Shown one piece after another: positions 44,330 to 52,208 of a stretch of DNA of 52,768 nt. Location: the NCBI RefSeq assembly GCF_003863335.1, contig NZ_RRAZ01000026.1, positions 1 through 52,768 of the forward strand, in the 5' to 3' direction. The notes below the pieces were generated by a model. That model was given only the letters and a program-made list of their open reading frames with translations. It did not search any database and was not told the origin of the DNA. The stretch is from Falsigemmobacter faecalis. Lineage in GTDB: Bacteria; Pseudomonadota; Alphaproteobacteria; Rhodobacterales; Rhodobacteraceae. The translations under genes were made by a program, and so were the position numbers. The number at the start of each line of letters is the position of its first letter. Position 1 is the first letter of the stretch.

Positions 44330-45946
44330 ATGTTTTACGCAGGAAGAAGCCGCCAGACCACTCACGAGGTGTTCAACCAACCCGAAGCTGCCGCCCGTGA
44401 CCTCTGGGCCACAGATGCGCCGCTGCGGCACTGGGTGGGCGCGGCGGGGGCGGATGCGGCGCATCTGGCTGATTTCGGTGCCAAAGCCGGATCGGCTGAG
44501 ATGCGCGAGGCCGGTTCTGAGGCCAACCGCCACCCGCCCGAGCTGCGGCTGTTTGATCGCAGCGGCCGCAGGCTCGATGAGGTGGCCTTTCATCCCGCCT
44601 ATCACAAACTGATGGATCTGGGCCTCTCCTCGGGCCTTGCCGCCCTACCCTGGGAGGGGGCGGCAATGGGTCACAGCACCCATGCCGCGATGCTTTATAT
44701 GCTGAGCCAGGTGGAGCCCGGCGTCTGCTGCCCGATGACCATGACCTATGCGGCTCCGGCGGCACTTGCCACCACGCCCGCGCTGGCCGCCGACTGGCTG
44801 CCAAAGCTGACTGCGCGCGCCTATGACCCTGCGGCTGCGCCCATCGCGGCCAAGCGCGCCGCCACCATGGGCATGGCGATGACCGAAAAGCAGGGCGGCT
44901 CGGATGTGCGGGCCAATACCACCCGCGCCAGCCGCGACGGCGATGACTGGCGGCTGACGGGGCATAAGTGGTTTTGCTCAGCCCCGATGTGCGACGGCTT
45001 TCTGACGCTGGCGCAGAGCGATGCGGGGCTCAGTTGCTTCCTGGTCCCGCGTTTTACCCCGGATGGCGAGCGCAACTCCCTGCAGATCCAGCGGCTGAAA
45101 GACAAGCTCGGCAACCGCGCCAATGCCAGTTCCGAGATCGAATATCACAACGCCTGGGCGCAACTGGTGGGCGCAGAAGGCGCAGGCGTGAAGACCATCA
45201 TCGAGATGGTGCATCACACCCGCCTTGATACCGCCGTGGCCCCCGCAGGGCTGATGCAGGCAGCACTTTCCGAGGCCTTCTGGTGGGTTGAGGGGCGCTC
45301 GGCCTTTCAGCGCCGCCTGATCGACCAGCCGCTGATGCGCGCGGTCCTTGCCGATCTTTCGATTGAGGCGGAGGGGGCGCTGGCCCTGGCCATGCGGGTG
45401 GCGCGCGCCTTTGATACGCCTTCAGAGCGTGCTTTCGCGCGGATCGGCGTGGCGGTGGCGAAATTCTGGTCCAATAAACGCGCCCCCTGGCTGATCGTTG
45501 AGGCGATGGAGTGCCTGGGCGGCATGGGCTATGTCGAGGAAACGCCGCTGCCGCTTCTTTACCGCGAGGCCCCTTTGAACGGGATCTGGGAAGGCTCGGG
45601 CAATGTGATCTGCCTCGACATCCTGCGGGCGCTGGCCCGTGAGCCCGAAAGCGCAGAGGCCCTTCGCGCTGAGCTGCTCGCCGCGCGCGGGGCGGATCGC
45701 CGCTATGATGCCGCGCTGAAGGCGCATCTTGAGCGCTGGCCCACCCTGCCCCCGGAGGCCGAGGCCCGCTGGTTTGCCGAGCGGCTGGCGGTTCTGCTGG
45801 CCGGATCCATCCTTTTGCGCGAGGGCGATGCCGCCACCGCCGACGGCTGGATCGCCACCCGGATTGAGGGGGGGCACGGCCATGTGCCGGGCGCGCTCAG
45901 CGGGATTGATACCGACGCGATTCTGCACCGCAGACAAAGCGCCTGA
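44330..45946 (+). CDS. AidB-like acyl-CoA dehydrogenase
   Basis: A 538-residue FAD enzyme of the acyl-CoA dehydrogenase family. Its length and marks follow AidB of E. coli: MTEKQGGSDVRANTTRA at the FAD-binding segment, the start FNQPEAAARDLW, and the C-terminal extension beyond the usual 380-residue core. AidB is part of the adaptive response to alkylating agents, with DNA-binding and weak isovaleryl-CoA dehydrogenase activity. No ada gene is nearby, so regulation by Ada is not shown. ATG 44330 has GGGAGGA at proper spacing, against an upstream in-frame start without one. A GC hairpin follows the stop. Confidence 0.87.
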   Translation: MFYAGRSRQTTHEVFNQPEAAARDLWATDAPLRHWVGAAGADAAHLADFGAKAGSAEMREAGSEANRHPPELRLFDRSGRRLDEVAFHPAYHKLMDLGLSSGLAALPWEGAAMGHSTHAAMLYMLSQVEPGVCCPMTMTYAAPAALATTPALAADWLPKLTARAYDPAAAPIAAKRAATMGMAMTEKQGGSDVRANTTRASRDGDDWRLTGHKWFCSAPMCDGFLTLAQSDAGLSCFLVPRFTPDGERNSLQIQRLKDKLGNRANASSEIEYHNAWAQLVGAEGAGVKTIIEMVHHTRLDTAVAPAGLMQAALSEAFWWVEGRSAFQRRLIDQPLMRAVLADLSIEAEGALALAMRVARAFDTPSERAFARIGVAVAKFWSNKRAPWLIVEAMECLGGMGYVEETPLPLLYREAPLNGIWEGSGNVICLDILRALAREPESAEALRAELLAARGADRRYDAALKAHLERWPTLPPEAEARWFAERLAVLLAGSILLREGDAATADGWIATRIEGGHGHVPGALSGIDTDAILHRRQSA

Positions 45947-45963
45947 GCCATGACAGAACCTGC

Positions 45964-45992
45964 GTTCCGCCCGGCAGCCCGCCGGGCAGAAC
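45964..45992. repeat. GC-rich hairpin after the acyl-CoA dehydrogenase gene
   Basis: GTTC-C-GCCCGGC-AGCCC-GCCGGGC-A-GAAC: an 11-bp stem with one C/A mismatch and no T-tract, 18 bases after the stop. Possibly a transcript-end stabiliser or weak terminator. Confidence 0.45.
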
Positions 45993-46137
45993 GGTGATGC
46001 AATGACGCAGGCGGGATCAAAACATTCACCCTGCCCGAGAGGCTGCGGGCGAAAGCCGTTCTTTGTTGCACCGCCCGATTGCCCGTTTTTGCGCAGAGAG
46101 TTAGCCTTTCGCCATTCAGTGGCGGAGGAAACAGCCC

Positions 46138-47424
46138 ATGACCCGGACTCCCGGTTTTGAAACCCTGCAGATTCACGCCGGCGCAAAGCCCGATCCGGCC
46201 ACCGGTGCGCGTCAGGTGCCGATCTATCAGACCACCGCCTATGTGTTTCGCGACGCCGACCATGCCGCAAAACTCTTTAATCTTGAAGAAGTCGGCTATA
46301 TCTATTCGCGACTGACCAATCCCACCGTCTCAGCGCTTGCCGAGCGGATCACCGCGCTTGAGGGTGGTGTGGGCGGCATCTGCTGCTCTTCGGGGCATGC
46401 AGCGCAGATCATGGCGCTTTTCCCGCTGATGGGCCCGGGCACCAATGTGGTGGCCTCCAACCGTCTTTACGGCGGCACCATCACCCAGTTGAGCCAGACA
46501 ATCAAACGCTTCGGCTGGTCGGCGAAATTCGTCGACTTCGACGATCCGGCCGCCATGGAAGCGGCCGTAGACGACAACACCCGTGCCTTCTTTTGCGAGT
46601 CGATCGCCAATCCGGCCGGCTATCTGATCGACATCGCCGCCGCAGCAAAGGTGGCCGATAAAGTCGGCCTGCCGCTGATCGTCGACAACACCTCCGCCAC
46701 GCCCTATCTGTGCAACCCCATTCAGCACGGCGCGACCCTGGTGGTGCATTCCACCACCAAATATCTGACCGGCAATGGCACCGTCACCGGCGGTGCGGTG
46801 ATCGATTCCGGCAAATTCGACTGGGGCAAATCGGGCAAATTCCCCTCGCTCGCGGCACCTGAGCCCGCTTATCACGGGCTGAATTTCTATGAGGCCCTGG
46901 GTGGCATGGCCTTCACCTTCCACTCCATCGCCGTGGGCCTGCGCGATCTTGGCATGACGATGAACCCCCAGGCGGCGCATTACACGCTGATGGGCATCGA
47001 GACCCTGTCCCTGCGGATGGAGCGGCACGTTGAGAACGCCCGCAAAGTCGCCACCTGGCTGGAGGCCGATCCGCGCATTGAAAAAGTCACCTATGGCGGC
47101 CTTGAAAGCGCGCCCTGCTTTGAGCGCACGAAGACCATCTACACCAAAGGCGCAGGCGCGCTTTTCACCTTCGCGGTGAAGGGCGGCTATGCGGCCTGCG
47201 TGAAACTGGTGGAAAGCCTTGAGCTTTTCTCCCATGTCGCCAACCTTGGCGACACCCGCAGCCTGATCATCCACCCCGCCTCCACCACCCACCGCCAGCT
47301 TTCCGAGGCGCAGCAGGTGGCCGCCGGGGCCGCGCCGAATATGGTGCGCGTCTCAATCGGGATTGAGACGGCCGTGGATATCATCGCCGATCTCGATCAG
47401 GCGCTGAGCAAAGCAACCGCCTGA
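46138..47424 (+). CDS. metY: O-acetylhomoserine sulfhydrylase (MetY-type)
   Basis: Cytoplasmic PLP enzyme making homocysteine from O-acetylhomoserine and sulfide in direct-sulfhydrylation methionine synthesis. The 428-residue length fits MetY, longer than cystathionine synthases (about 390). PLP is bound by Lys208 in VVHSTTKYLTGNG; other marks are YSRLTNPT, ICCSSGHAAQ, the YGGT block and IVDNTSATPYLC. RBS GGAGG. A terminator follows the stop. I looked for a SAM-II riboswitch upstream and recognised none. Confidence 0.9.
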   Translation: MTRTPGFETLQIHAGAKPDPATGARQVPIYQTTAYVFRDADHAAKLFNLEEVGYIYSRLTNPTVSALAERITALEGGVGGICCSSGHAAQIMALFPLMGPGTNVVASNRLYGGTITQLSQTIKRFGWSAKFVDFDDPAAMEAAVDDNTRAFFCESIANPAGYLIDIAAAAKVADKVGLPLIVDNTSATPYLCNPIQHGATLVVHSTTKYLTGNGTVTGGAVIDSGKFDWGKSGKFPSLAAPEPAYHGLNFYEALGGMAFTFHSIAVGLRDLGMTMNPQAAHYTLMGIETLSLRMERHVENARKVATWLEADPRIEKVTYGGLESAPCFERTKTIYTKGAGALFTFAVKGGYAACVKLVESLELFSHVANLGDTRSLIIHPASTTHRQLSEAQQVAAGAAPNMVRVSIGIETAVDIIADLDQALSKATA

Positions 47425-47446
47425 TTTCTGAGAGACTTCCCCACAG

Positions 47447-47479
47447 AGCCCCCTTCCCCGCGAAGGGGGCTTCTTTTTT
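47447..47479 (+). terminator. Intrinsic terminator of metY
   Basis: Stem GCCCCCTTC / GAAGGGGGC with a short CCCGC-type loop followed by TTCTTTTTT. Confidence 0.93.
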
Positions 47480-47587
47480 GCCAAGCCCCGCCAGTTTCGG
47501 GAAAAAATCGCCTCCGGGCACAAATTCTTTGCGCCCCCCTCTTGCACCACCCGGCGGGGACAGCTATTCACCCCTCACCGAAAGGAC

Positions 47588-47662
<75 letters not shown>

Positions 47663-47678
47663 TCCCTTCGACATTAGT

Positions 47679-47753
47679 GCTGCAGTAGCTCAGTGGCAGA
47701 GCACTCCCTTGGTAAGGGAGAGGTCGAGAGTTCAATCCTCTCTTGCAGCACCA
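47679..47753 (+). tRNA. tRNA-Thr (anticodon GGU), second copy
   Basis: Nearly identical to the copy 16 bases upstream: one change in the D loop (GGTAG to GGCAG) and one at the base of the acceptor stem (C to T, giving a G-U pair). Same anticodon GGT and encoded CCA. It borders the decayed integrated element, and tRNA 3' ends are favoured integrase targets. Confidence 0.97.
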
Positions 47754-48142
47754 TAAAATCCAAAATATTGATTGCAATTCAAAGTTTTAACCCAGGCTCT
47801 GAATTTTCAGTCCCCCTTTGATCGCACCGACCAATGGGCCCTTTGTTCCCCGGTTGAGGGTGCTTTGCAGCCCGCCGGGACCCTGCCCCGGCAGGAAGCC
47901 CCCGGGGCGGAGTAACCGCCCTCTCTGCCCCCCCCGCAGATGCTGCGCCTGCCCGGCGGCCCGACACTGGCCTGCGCAATTTCACCTCCGCCTGGCTTCA
48001 CGAATTTCCATTACCTCCCGTCTCAGTCTGTCTGATGATTAACCATGTCGGCTCAATTCACGGCAGAAGCTGAGCGAGCGCGGCTTACTTTCACCGCTGG
48101 CCATAGGATGTGCCCAGCCCTCTCTCAAGCGAGGGGACTGGT
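47754..48142. other. Gene-free boundary of the integrated element
   Basis: About 390 bases with no supportable gene. The first 60 after the tRNA are A/T-rich (AAATCCAAAATATTGATTGC), unlike the core genome, then GC-rich non-coding DNA. I could not find a second copy of the tRNA 3' end in the rest of the window, so the right attachment site is beyond it or lost. Confidence 0.5.
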
Positions 48143-48603
48143 ATGTCTGATGAACAGCTGGAAATGTTTTTTGGTCTTCCCTCTCTGACGGCGGCTCCCG
48201 CCGCTGACGCACCCGAGGCAGCGCCCGATGCGTCGCCACCACCAGATGTACAGGCTGCGACAGAGGCCAGCCTGGAAACTGAGCCACAGAAGGCGCAGCC
48301 GGACCGCAGGCCTGCACGCAGCTTTCCGCCAGAACGGCCGCACCCCGGCTGGTTCTCAGGGTCAATGAGGTCGCACAACGTTACGGCGTCTCCCCCGCGA
48401 CCGTCTGGCACTGGCCGCAGACAGTTGAGGGCTTTCCCGGTCCCGTCAGGATCGGCCCGGGCACAACCCGCTGGTATCCCGAAGATCCTGAGGAATGGGA
48501 TGCACAGGCCCGTGGGGCGGCGAAGGGAGGCCGCTCACGACCAGATCCTACCGAAAGGTCAGCCTGCACAAAAATCCCGCCTGCTCGACGGAAGGAGTGC
48601 TGA
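48143..48603 (+). pseudogene. AlpA-type regulator with a frameshift
   Basis: Starts ATG 48143 behind GAGGGG with MSDEQLEMFFGLPSL and an Ala/Pro-rich linker. Near 48335-48345 the coding signal moves to another frame, where LVLRVNEVAQRYGVSPATVW, then GFPGPVRIGPGTTRWYPED and PEEWDA are seen. This is the helix-turn-helix of AlpA-like excisionase/regulators used by prophages and islands. The second frame has no start codon of its own and stops at 48601-48603. So one gene has been broken by a single-base change, or two reading frames are joined by programmed shifting, which is less likely. Confidence 0.6.
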
Positions 48604-49025
48604 GCCGCTACGCCATCTCCCCGAACACGCTGTCGAACCGGAAAGCTCAGGGCCTGCGGCATATTGAGGGCACCCGGCCCAATCTCTTCCCTGGCGCGGA
48701 GCTGATCCGCTTTCATAAAGCGCGCGCAGGTCGGGCGACCAAAGGAGAGAGCCTGCAGGATGGTGAGTTCAGGGGCCTCACCTGCAGGACAGCCATCACC
48801 CCTGTTCCGGACAGTGTTGCGATCAGACCGGGCCGGAAAGGCCAGCGGATGGGATATGGCCAATGCCACGAGTGCCAGGCCCAGGTCTGTAAGATGCTGA
48901 ACGAGACGGAATGCGGCGCGCTCGAAAGCGGTGATTTTCTCAGCACCAGCCTTTGGCCTGCAGACGAAGAGAAAGGGCCGTTGACTGCCGATACCGGGAT
49001 TTCAGAGGACGGATCTCTTCGGTAA
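48597..49025 (+). CDS. Small island protein with HTH-like and Cys-pair segments
   Basis: About 142 residues from GTG 48597, which overlaps the stop of the AlpA-like gene and has GGAAGGA just upstream; the frame is open further upstream. VLSRYAISPNTLSNRKAQGL resembles a helix-turn-helix, and YGQCHECQAQVCKML a zinc-type Cys pair. The family is not recognised, but its place between a regulator and an integrase is usual for integrated-element accessory genes. It ends at a TAA that stands in the same frame as the integrase remnant. Confidence 0.5.
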   Translation: MLSRYAISPNTLSNRKAQGLRHIEGTRPNLFPGAELIRFHKARAGRATKGESLQDGEFRGLTCRTAITPVPDSVAIRPGRKGQRMGYGQCHECQAQVCKMLNETECGALESGDFLSTSLWPADEEKGPLTADTGISEDGSLR

Positions 49026-49037
49026 AATCCTCACAAC

Positions 49038-50109
49038 GAACAGCTGCTGTTTCAATGGCAGCTCTATGCAGAGCGGCATGACCTCAAGACCATGCTGGCC
49101 CATATGGCGGATATCCGGCGTTTCGGGGCAGCCATCGGGCTGAAAGGCCTGCGGCAGACGACGGCGGAGGACGTGGCCCGCTACCGGAAGATGATGATTG
49201 AAGGGGCGCGGGGGACAGGCAGTCACCGCCCCTTGAGCGCCTCAACCGTGCGTCACGCGGCCCCGGCCCTGAAAGCCTTCATTTTGGGCCTGGCAAACAT
49301 ATCGGCGCGGCACAGATCGAGGAACTGGCGGGCGACTTTGAACTGCCGAAAGAGCTGCACCAGCAGGTCATGCCGCGCAGGCGACGTCACTATGTCAGTC
49401 TGGCTGAGGCGCTGCAGGCGGTCCTGCAGCTGCCGTCGCATACATTTGCAGAACGAAGCGACCGCGCGATTGTGGCGCTGGCCTATACCTGCGGTCTGCG
49501 GGAAAACGCGCTGATTACGCTGCGGCTCAGGCATCTTGATGTCGTGGCAAAGATCATCGGGCATAACGGCCGCGAGCTGCGCGCGAAGAATGGCAAAAGC
49601 TTCCGGGCGAAGTGGTTTCCCGGAACCGAGCCGCTTTACCCCATCATCACAGGCTGGCTTGAAGAGATACACGCGCTGAGCCCGGGGATGCCCTGTTCCC
49701 GGCACTGGACGTCCTCATCGCCGCCCGGGACAGCAAAGAGCACGTCCCCTGGCCAACCATGAAGACCCCTTCAGCCGGGGATGCCGCATTCCGCCCCTAA
49801 AGCGCAGGCCAGATGCTGCGGGTCACGCCTCACTCAGTCCGTCACACGCTGGGCGAATTGGGACTGCAAATCTGCAGGCCCCCTGAGGAGCTTCAGGCCT
49901 GGTCTCGGAATTTGGGTTACGAAGACGAAAACACGACCTACCGGAACTATGGAAAGATGTCGGTCGACCATCAGATGGACCTCATGGAGGAGCTGGCTTC
50001 GAATGTGCAGCGTCGGGCCTGCGGCTTGCAAAAACGGGCGGCAGCTGAGGAGTCGCATGCATTGCTGCGCAGGGCCGTTGAGTTCTTAGAAGCCGGCAGA
50101 GGCCGATGA
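49038..50109 (+). pseudogene. Tyrosine recombinase/integrase, broken
   Basis: Remnant of a phage-type integrase spread over three frames. The N-terminal core-binding part (EQLLFQWQLYAERHDLKT, then IRRFGAAIGLKGL) is in one frame until about 49295. The catalytic domain continues in a second frame (LHQQVMPRRRRHYVSLAEAL and the Arg block ALAYTCGLRENALITLR) until about 49685. A third frame carries DALFPALDVLIAARDS, a stop codon at 49798-49800, then the HSVRHTLGELG box (His, Arg) and the tyrosine region DENTTYRNYGKMS. No start codon is evident. Two frameshifts and a stop make it inactive; without them it would have mobilised this element. Confidence 0.75.
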
Positions 50110-50241
50110 TGCGTAAACCTCCCTGCGTCTCACAGGGCTTGCCCTGACCTGCCACTGAACTTTCATCCGGCCGCGACTTGCGCCCGGTTGTTGTTGACGC
50201 CGATCGGCGCAGGTTGAGCAATCGCCCGACGCGGGGAGCTT

Positions 50242-50577
50242 TCATCTCGCGCGGCGGGGCGGGCGATTGCGGTGCTCAGGGCCCGGCGTCGTCAGCGGGG
50301 GGCGGTCGTCCAGGGCCGAATGGGGGCGCTCGGTGTTGTCGCCTTCGGTCCAGACCGCGATCCCGACGCGCGCATGTGCCAGATTGCGGAATATTGTCTC
50401 GTTGAGCAGCTCGTCGCGCATCCGCCCGTTGAGGCTTTCGACGTGGAGCAGGCGAAGGCCATCGGTTCGAGAGAGCCTGCGACGGTTCTGCATGGGCTTG
50501 CCCGGCGCGATGTCGTGCCATTCGATCCGATGCTCCTGGGCGAAGCTCAGGATGGCATTGGAGGTGAACCCCGTTCC
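50242..50577 (-). pseudogene. IS3-family transposase OrfB, C-terminal piece
   Basis: Minus-strand end of an IS3-group DDE transposase: [27 protein letters not shown], then [20 protein letters not shown] and [13 protein letters not shown], with the final catalytic Glu of DDE. About 14 extra residues interrupt the usual [15 protein letters not shown] join, another sign of decay. Its N-terminal part is found at 52209-52768, on the other side of the IS110 element, so the two are halves of one gene split by an insertion. Confidence 0.8.
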
Positions 50578-50587
50578 ATAGCATATT

Positions 50588-50604
50588 GGGAAGACGACGC
50601 TGAT
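50588..50604 (+). repeat. Left subterminal inverted repeat of the IS110 element
   Basis: GGGAAGACGACGCTGAT. It pairs with GGGAAGATTTGGCTGAT read on the minus strand at 52182-52198 (13/17 identical: both ends conserved, middle four bases differ). Confidence 0.7.
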
Positions 50605-50607
50605 GGA

Positions 50608-50658
50608 GGTTATGGCCAGCTGTGCAGCCTCCAAATTGCGCAGCAGGTGGCCATAACC
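50608..50658 (+). ncRNA. Candidate structured RNA in the IS110 leader
   Basis: A long hairpin: outer 11-bp perfect stem GGTTATGGCCA / TGGCCATAACC, small internal loop (G opposite CAGG), inner 6-bp stem CTGTGC / GCGCAG, and a 12-base terminal loop AGCCTCCAAATT. IS110-family elements encode bridge or seek RNAs in their non-coding ends with internal loops that pair to target and donor. Whether this is such an RNA is inference. Confidence 0.4.
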
Positions 50659-50666
50659 GGCACTCA

Positions 50667-50709
50667 GGTCTCCTCTATGGTTTTGCGAACCAACACCATA
50701 GAGGAGACC
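50667..50709 (+). promoter_or_regulatory. Hairpin sequestering the transposase RBS
   Basis: Perfect 15-bp inverted repeat GGTCTCCTCTATGGT (50667-50681) / ACCATAGAGGAGACC (50695-50709) with a 13-base loop. The transposase Shine-Dalgarno GAGGAG (50701-50706) lies wholly in the right arm, five to eight bases before the start. A transcript entering from upstream would fold and hide the site; one starting inside the loop or right arm would not. Confidence 0.65.
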
Positions 50710-50713
50710 GGCC

Positions 50714-51994
50714 ATGGCCAAGTCGAAGCATATGCAGGAGGCCCGCGTTTTGGTAGGCATCGATCTTTCCAAGAGCCGTCATGAAGTGCTGATTGCGATG
50801 CCCGGAAAGACCCGGCGCAAGCGCATGACGGTGCTGAACTCGGGCGAAGATTTCACACGCCTGATCGATGTTTTGTCGAGCTTCGGGCTACCGGTCACGA
50901 TCGGCTTCGAGGCTACGGGCAACTATCACCGCGCTTTGATGTTTGCACTTGGTGCGGCGGGCTTTGAGCTCAGTCTGGTGTCGTCTGTAGCCTTGGCGCG
51001 GACCGGGGAGGCCCTGCACAACTCCTGGGACAAGAACGATCCAAAAGACGCGCAGGTCATTTTGCATATGCTGGAGATCGGTGCTGTTCAGGTCTTCTGC
51101 GACCCGTTGGTGGCCGGCACGAACGACATTCAGGAGATATCCAAAACCTATGAGATGGTCTCCAAAGCAAAGACGGAACTATGGCACCGGATCCTCACCC
51201 ATTATCTGCCGCTCTATTTCCCTGAGGCAGACCGCTTTCACCGCAGTTCGCGGAGCGATTGGTTCCTGGCCTTTTTGGAGGCCTCTCCATCCCCCCATAT
51301 GATCACGGCCATGGGTAAGGAAGACTTTATCGCAGAGGCGTCGCCGATCGTTGGGCGCAGGGTGGGTAAGACCGCACTTCTGGCGGATATATATGAGACA
51401 TCAAAGATGTCCGTAGGTCTGCCGGTCGATGCAACATCAGATGCCATTCGCATGTTCCGTCTGGTGCTGTCACAGGGGCGCGCCCTCATCCAGCATCGCA
51501 ATGCCATCGAGGCGCGAGCCGTCGAACTCCTGGCCCACCACCCGGACTATAAGCTTTTGACCTCCATACCAGGTATTGGGCCCATCAACGCCCTCTCCGT
51601 TCTGGCCGAAGCGGGGGATGTGCGGCGCTTTCGCCATCATCGGCAATTCCTGAAGTTTTGCGGTATGGATTTAGCCACGGTCCAGTCGGGCTCCTTCCGG
51701 GGCCGGACAAAGCTATCCAAATACGGCAATGCCCGGTTGCGGCGGACTTTGTGGATTGCCGGACAGGCCGCAGTGCTCAAACCGGCAAACAGCTTTCGTG
51801 ATAAGTTCGAGCGCTACATCTCGCTCGACCGCCGCACCCCCGATCTGCGGCGCAAAGCCTATACTGCCATCGCAGCCAAGATGGCGCGCACCATTCACGC
51901 CGTGATCAAATCCGGCGAACCCTATCGCCCTTTCTTTGAAGGGGTGAGCCCAGGCGGAAGGACCTCTCTCACTTCGTGCCGTGGAGGCGCCTAA
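50714..51994 (+). CDS. IS110-family transposase
   Basis: A 426-residue DEDD recombinase that moves the element through a guide-RNA-directed reaction. The RuvC-like N-terminal domain has Asp17 (GIDLSK), Glu66 (GFEATGNY), and the [10 protein letters not shown] block with Asp109 and Asp112. The C-terminal Tnp domain has the [17 protein letters not shown] motif and [20 protein letters not shown] with the catalytic Ser at about 325. No stop or frameshift is present, unlike all other mobile genes here. Start ATG with GAGGAG upstream, buried in a hairpin. Confidence 0.93.
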   Translation: MAKSKHMQEARVLVGIDLSKSRHEVLIAMPGKTRRKRMTVLNSGEDFTRLIDVLSSFGLPVTIGFEATGNYHRALMFALGAAGFELSLVSSVALARTGEALHNSWDKNDPKDAQVILHMLEIGAVQVFCDPLVAGTNDIQEISKTYEMVSKAKTELWHRILTHYLPLYFPEADRFHRSSRSDWFLAFLEASPSPHMITAMGKEDFIAEASPIVGRRVGKTALLADIYETSKMSVGLPVDATSDAIRMFRLVLSQGRALIQHRNAIEARAVELLAHHPDYKLLTSIPGIGPINALSVLAEAGDVRRFRHHRQFLKFCGMDLATVQSGSFRGRTKLSKYGNARLRRTLWIAGQAAVLKPANSFRDKFERYISLDRRTPDLRRKAYTAIAAKMARTIHAVIKSGEPYRPFFEGVSPGGRTSLTSCRGGA

Positions 51995-52208
51995 GCGCGA
52001 CCTCGCAGATAATGTTCGGGCCTTCCGCTTGGGATTTAGGATCTCGTTTTGAGGACGGTGAGGGCAGAGAAGTCTGACCCTGTATTTGCTATGGAAGAGA
52101 CCACTTCTTGACGGCGGAGCCCGCCTGGGCAACTCTATACAGGCAGTCGTGCACACGATTGCCCTGAGATCTGATGGCCAAATCAGCCAAATCTTCCCAT
52201 CCCAGGAC
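51995..52208 (+). other. Right non-coding end of the IS110 element
   Basis: About 214 bases between the transposase stop and the element boundary. It holds a 5-bp GGCGG-AGC-CCGCC hairpin (52113-52125), a 9-bp hairpin GGCAGTCGT-GCAC-ACGATTGCC (52142-52163), and the right subterminal repeat. In IS1111-type elements the guide (seek) RNA can be encoded downstream of the transposase, so this side is a candidate too. Confidence 0.5.
52182..52198 (-). repeat. Right subterminal inverted repeat of the IS110 element
   Basis: ATCAGCCAAATCTTCCC on the plus strand, complementary to the left repeat at 50588-50604 except for the central four bases. It ends 10 bases before the inferred boundary, mirroring the left side. 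Confidence 0.7.

Larger units (their letters stand above)
50578..52208 (+). mobile_element. IS110-family (IS1111-type) insertion sequence
   Basis: A 1,631-base element inserted in the IS3 transposase between the codons for VSDN and GTGF. Boundaries come from rejoining the split gene: TTCC at 50574-50577 and GTTGTCGC from 52209 restore a normal IS3 sequence, give or take a few bases. Subterminal inverted repeats (13 of 17 identical) lie exactly 10 bases inside each boundary at 50588-50604 and 52182-52198. Subterminal repeats mark the IS1111 group. No target duplication is apparent, as usual for the family. The transposase gene is intact. Confidence 0.8.

Noticed and set aside
46070-46137. SAM-II or other methionine riboswitch before metY
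   Set aside because: I looked for the SAM-II pseudoknot pattern common in alphaproteobacteria; the leader has GTTAGCC but not the conserved arrangement.
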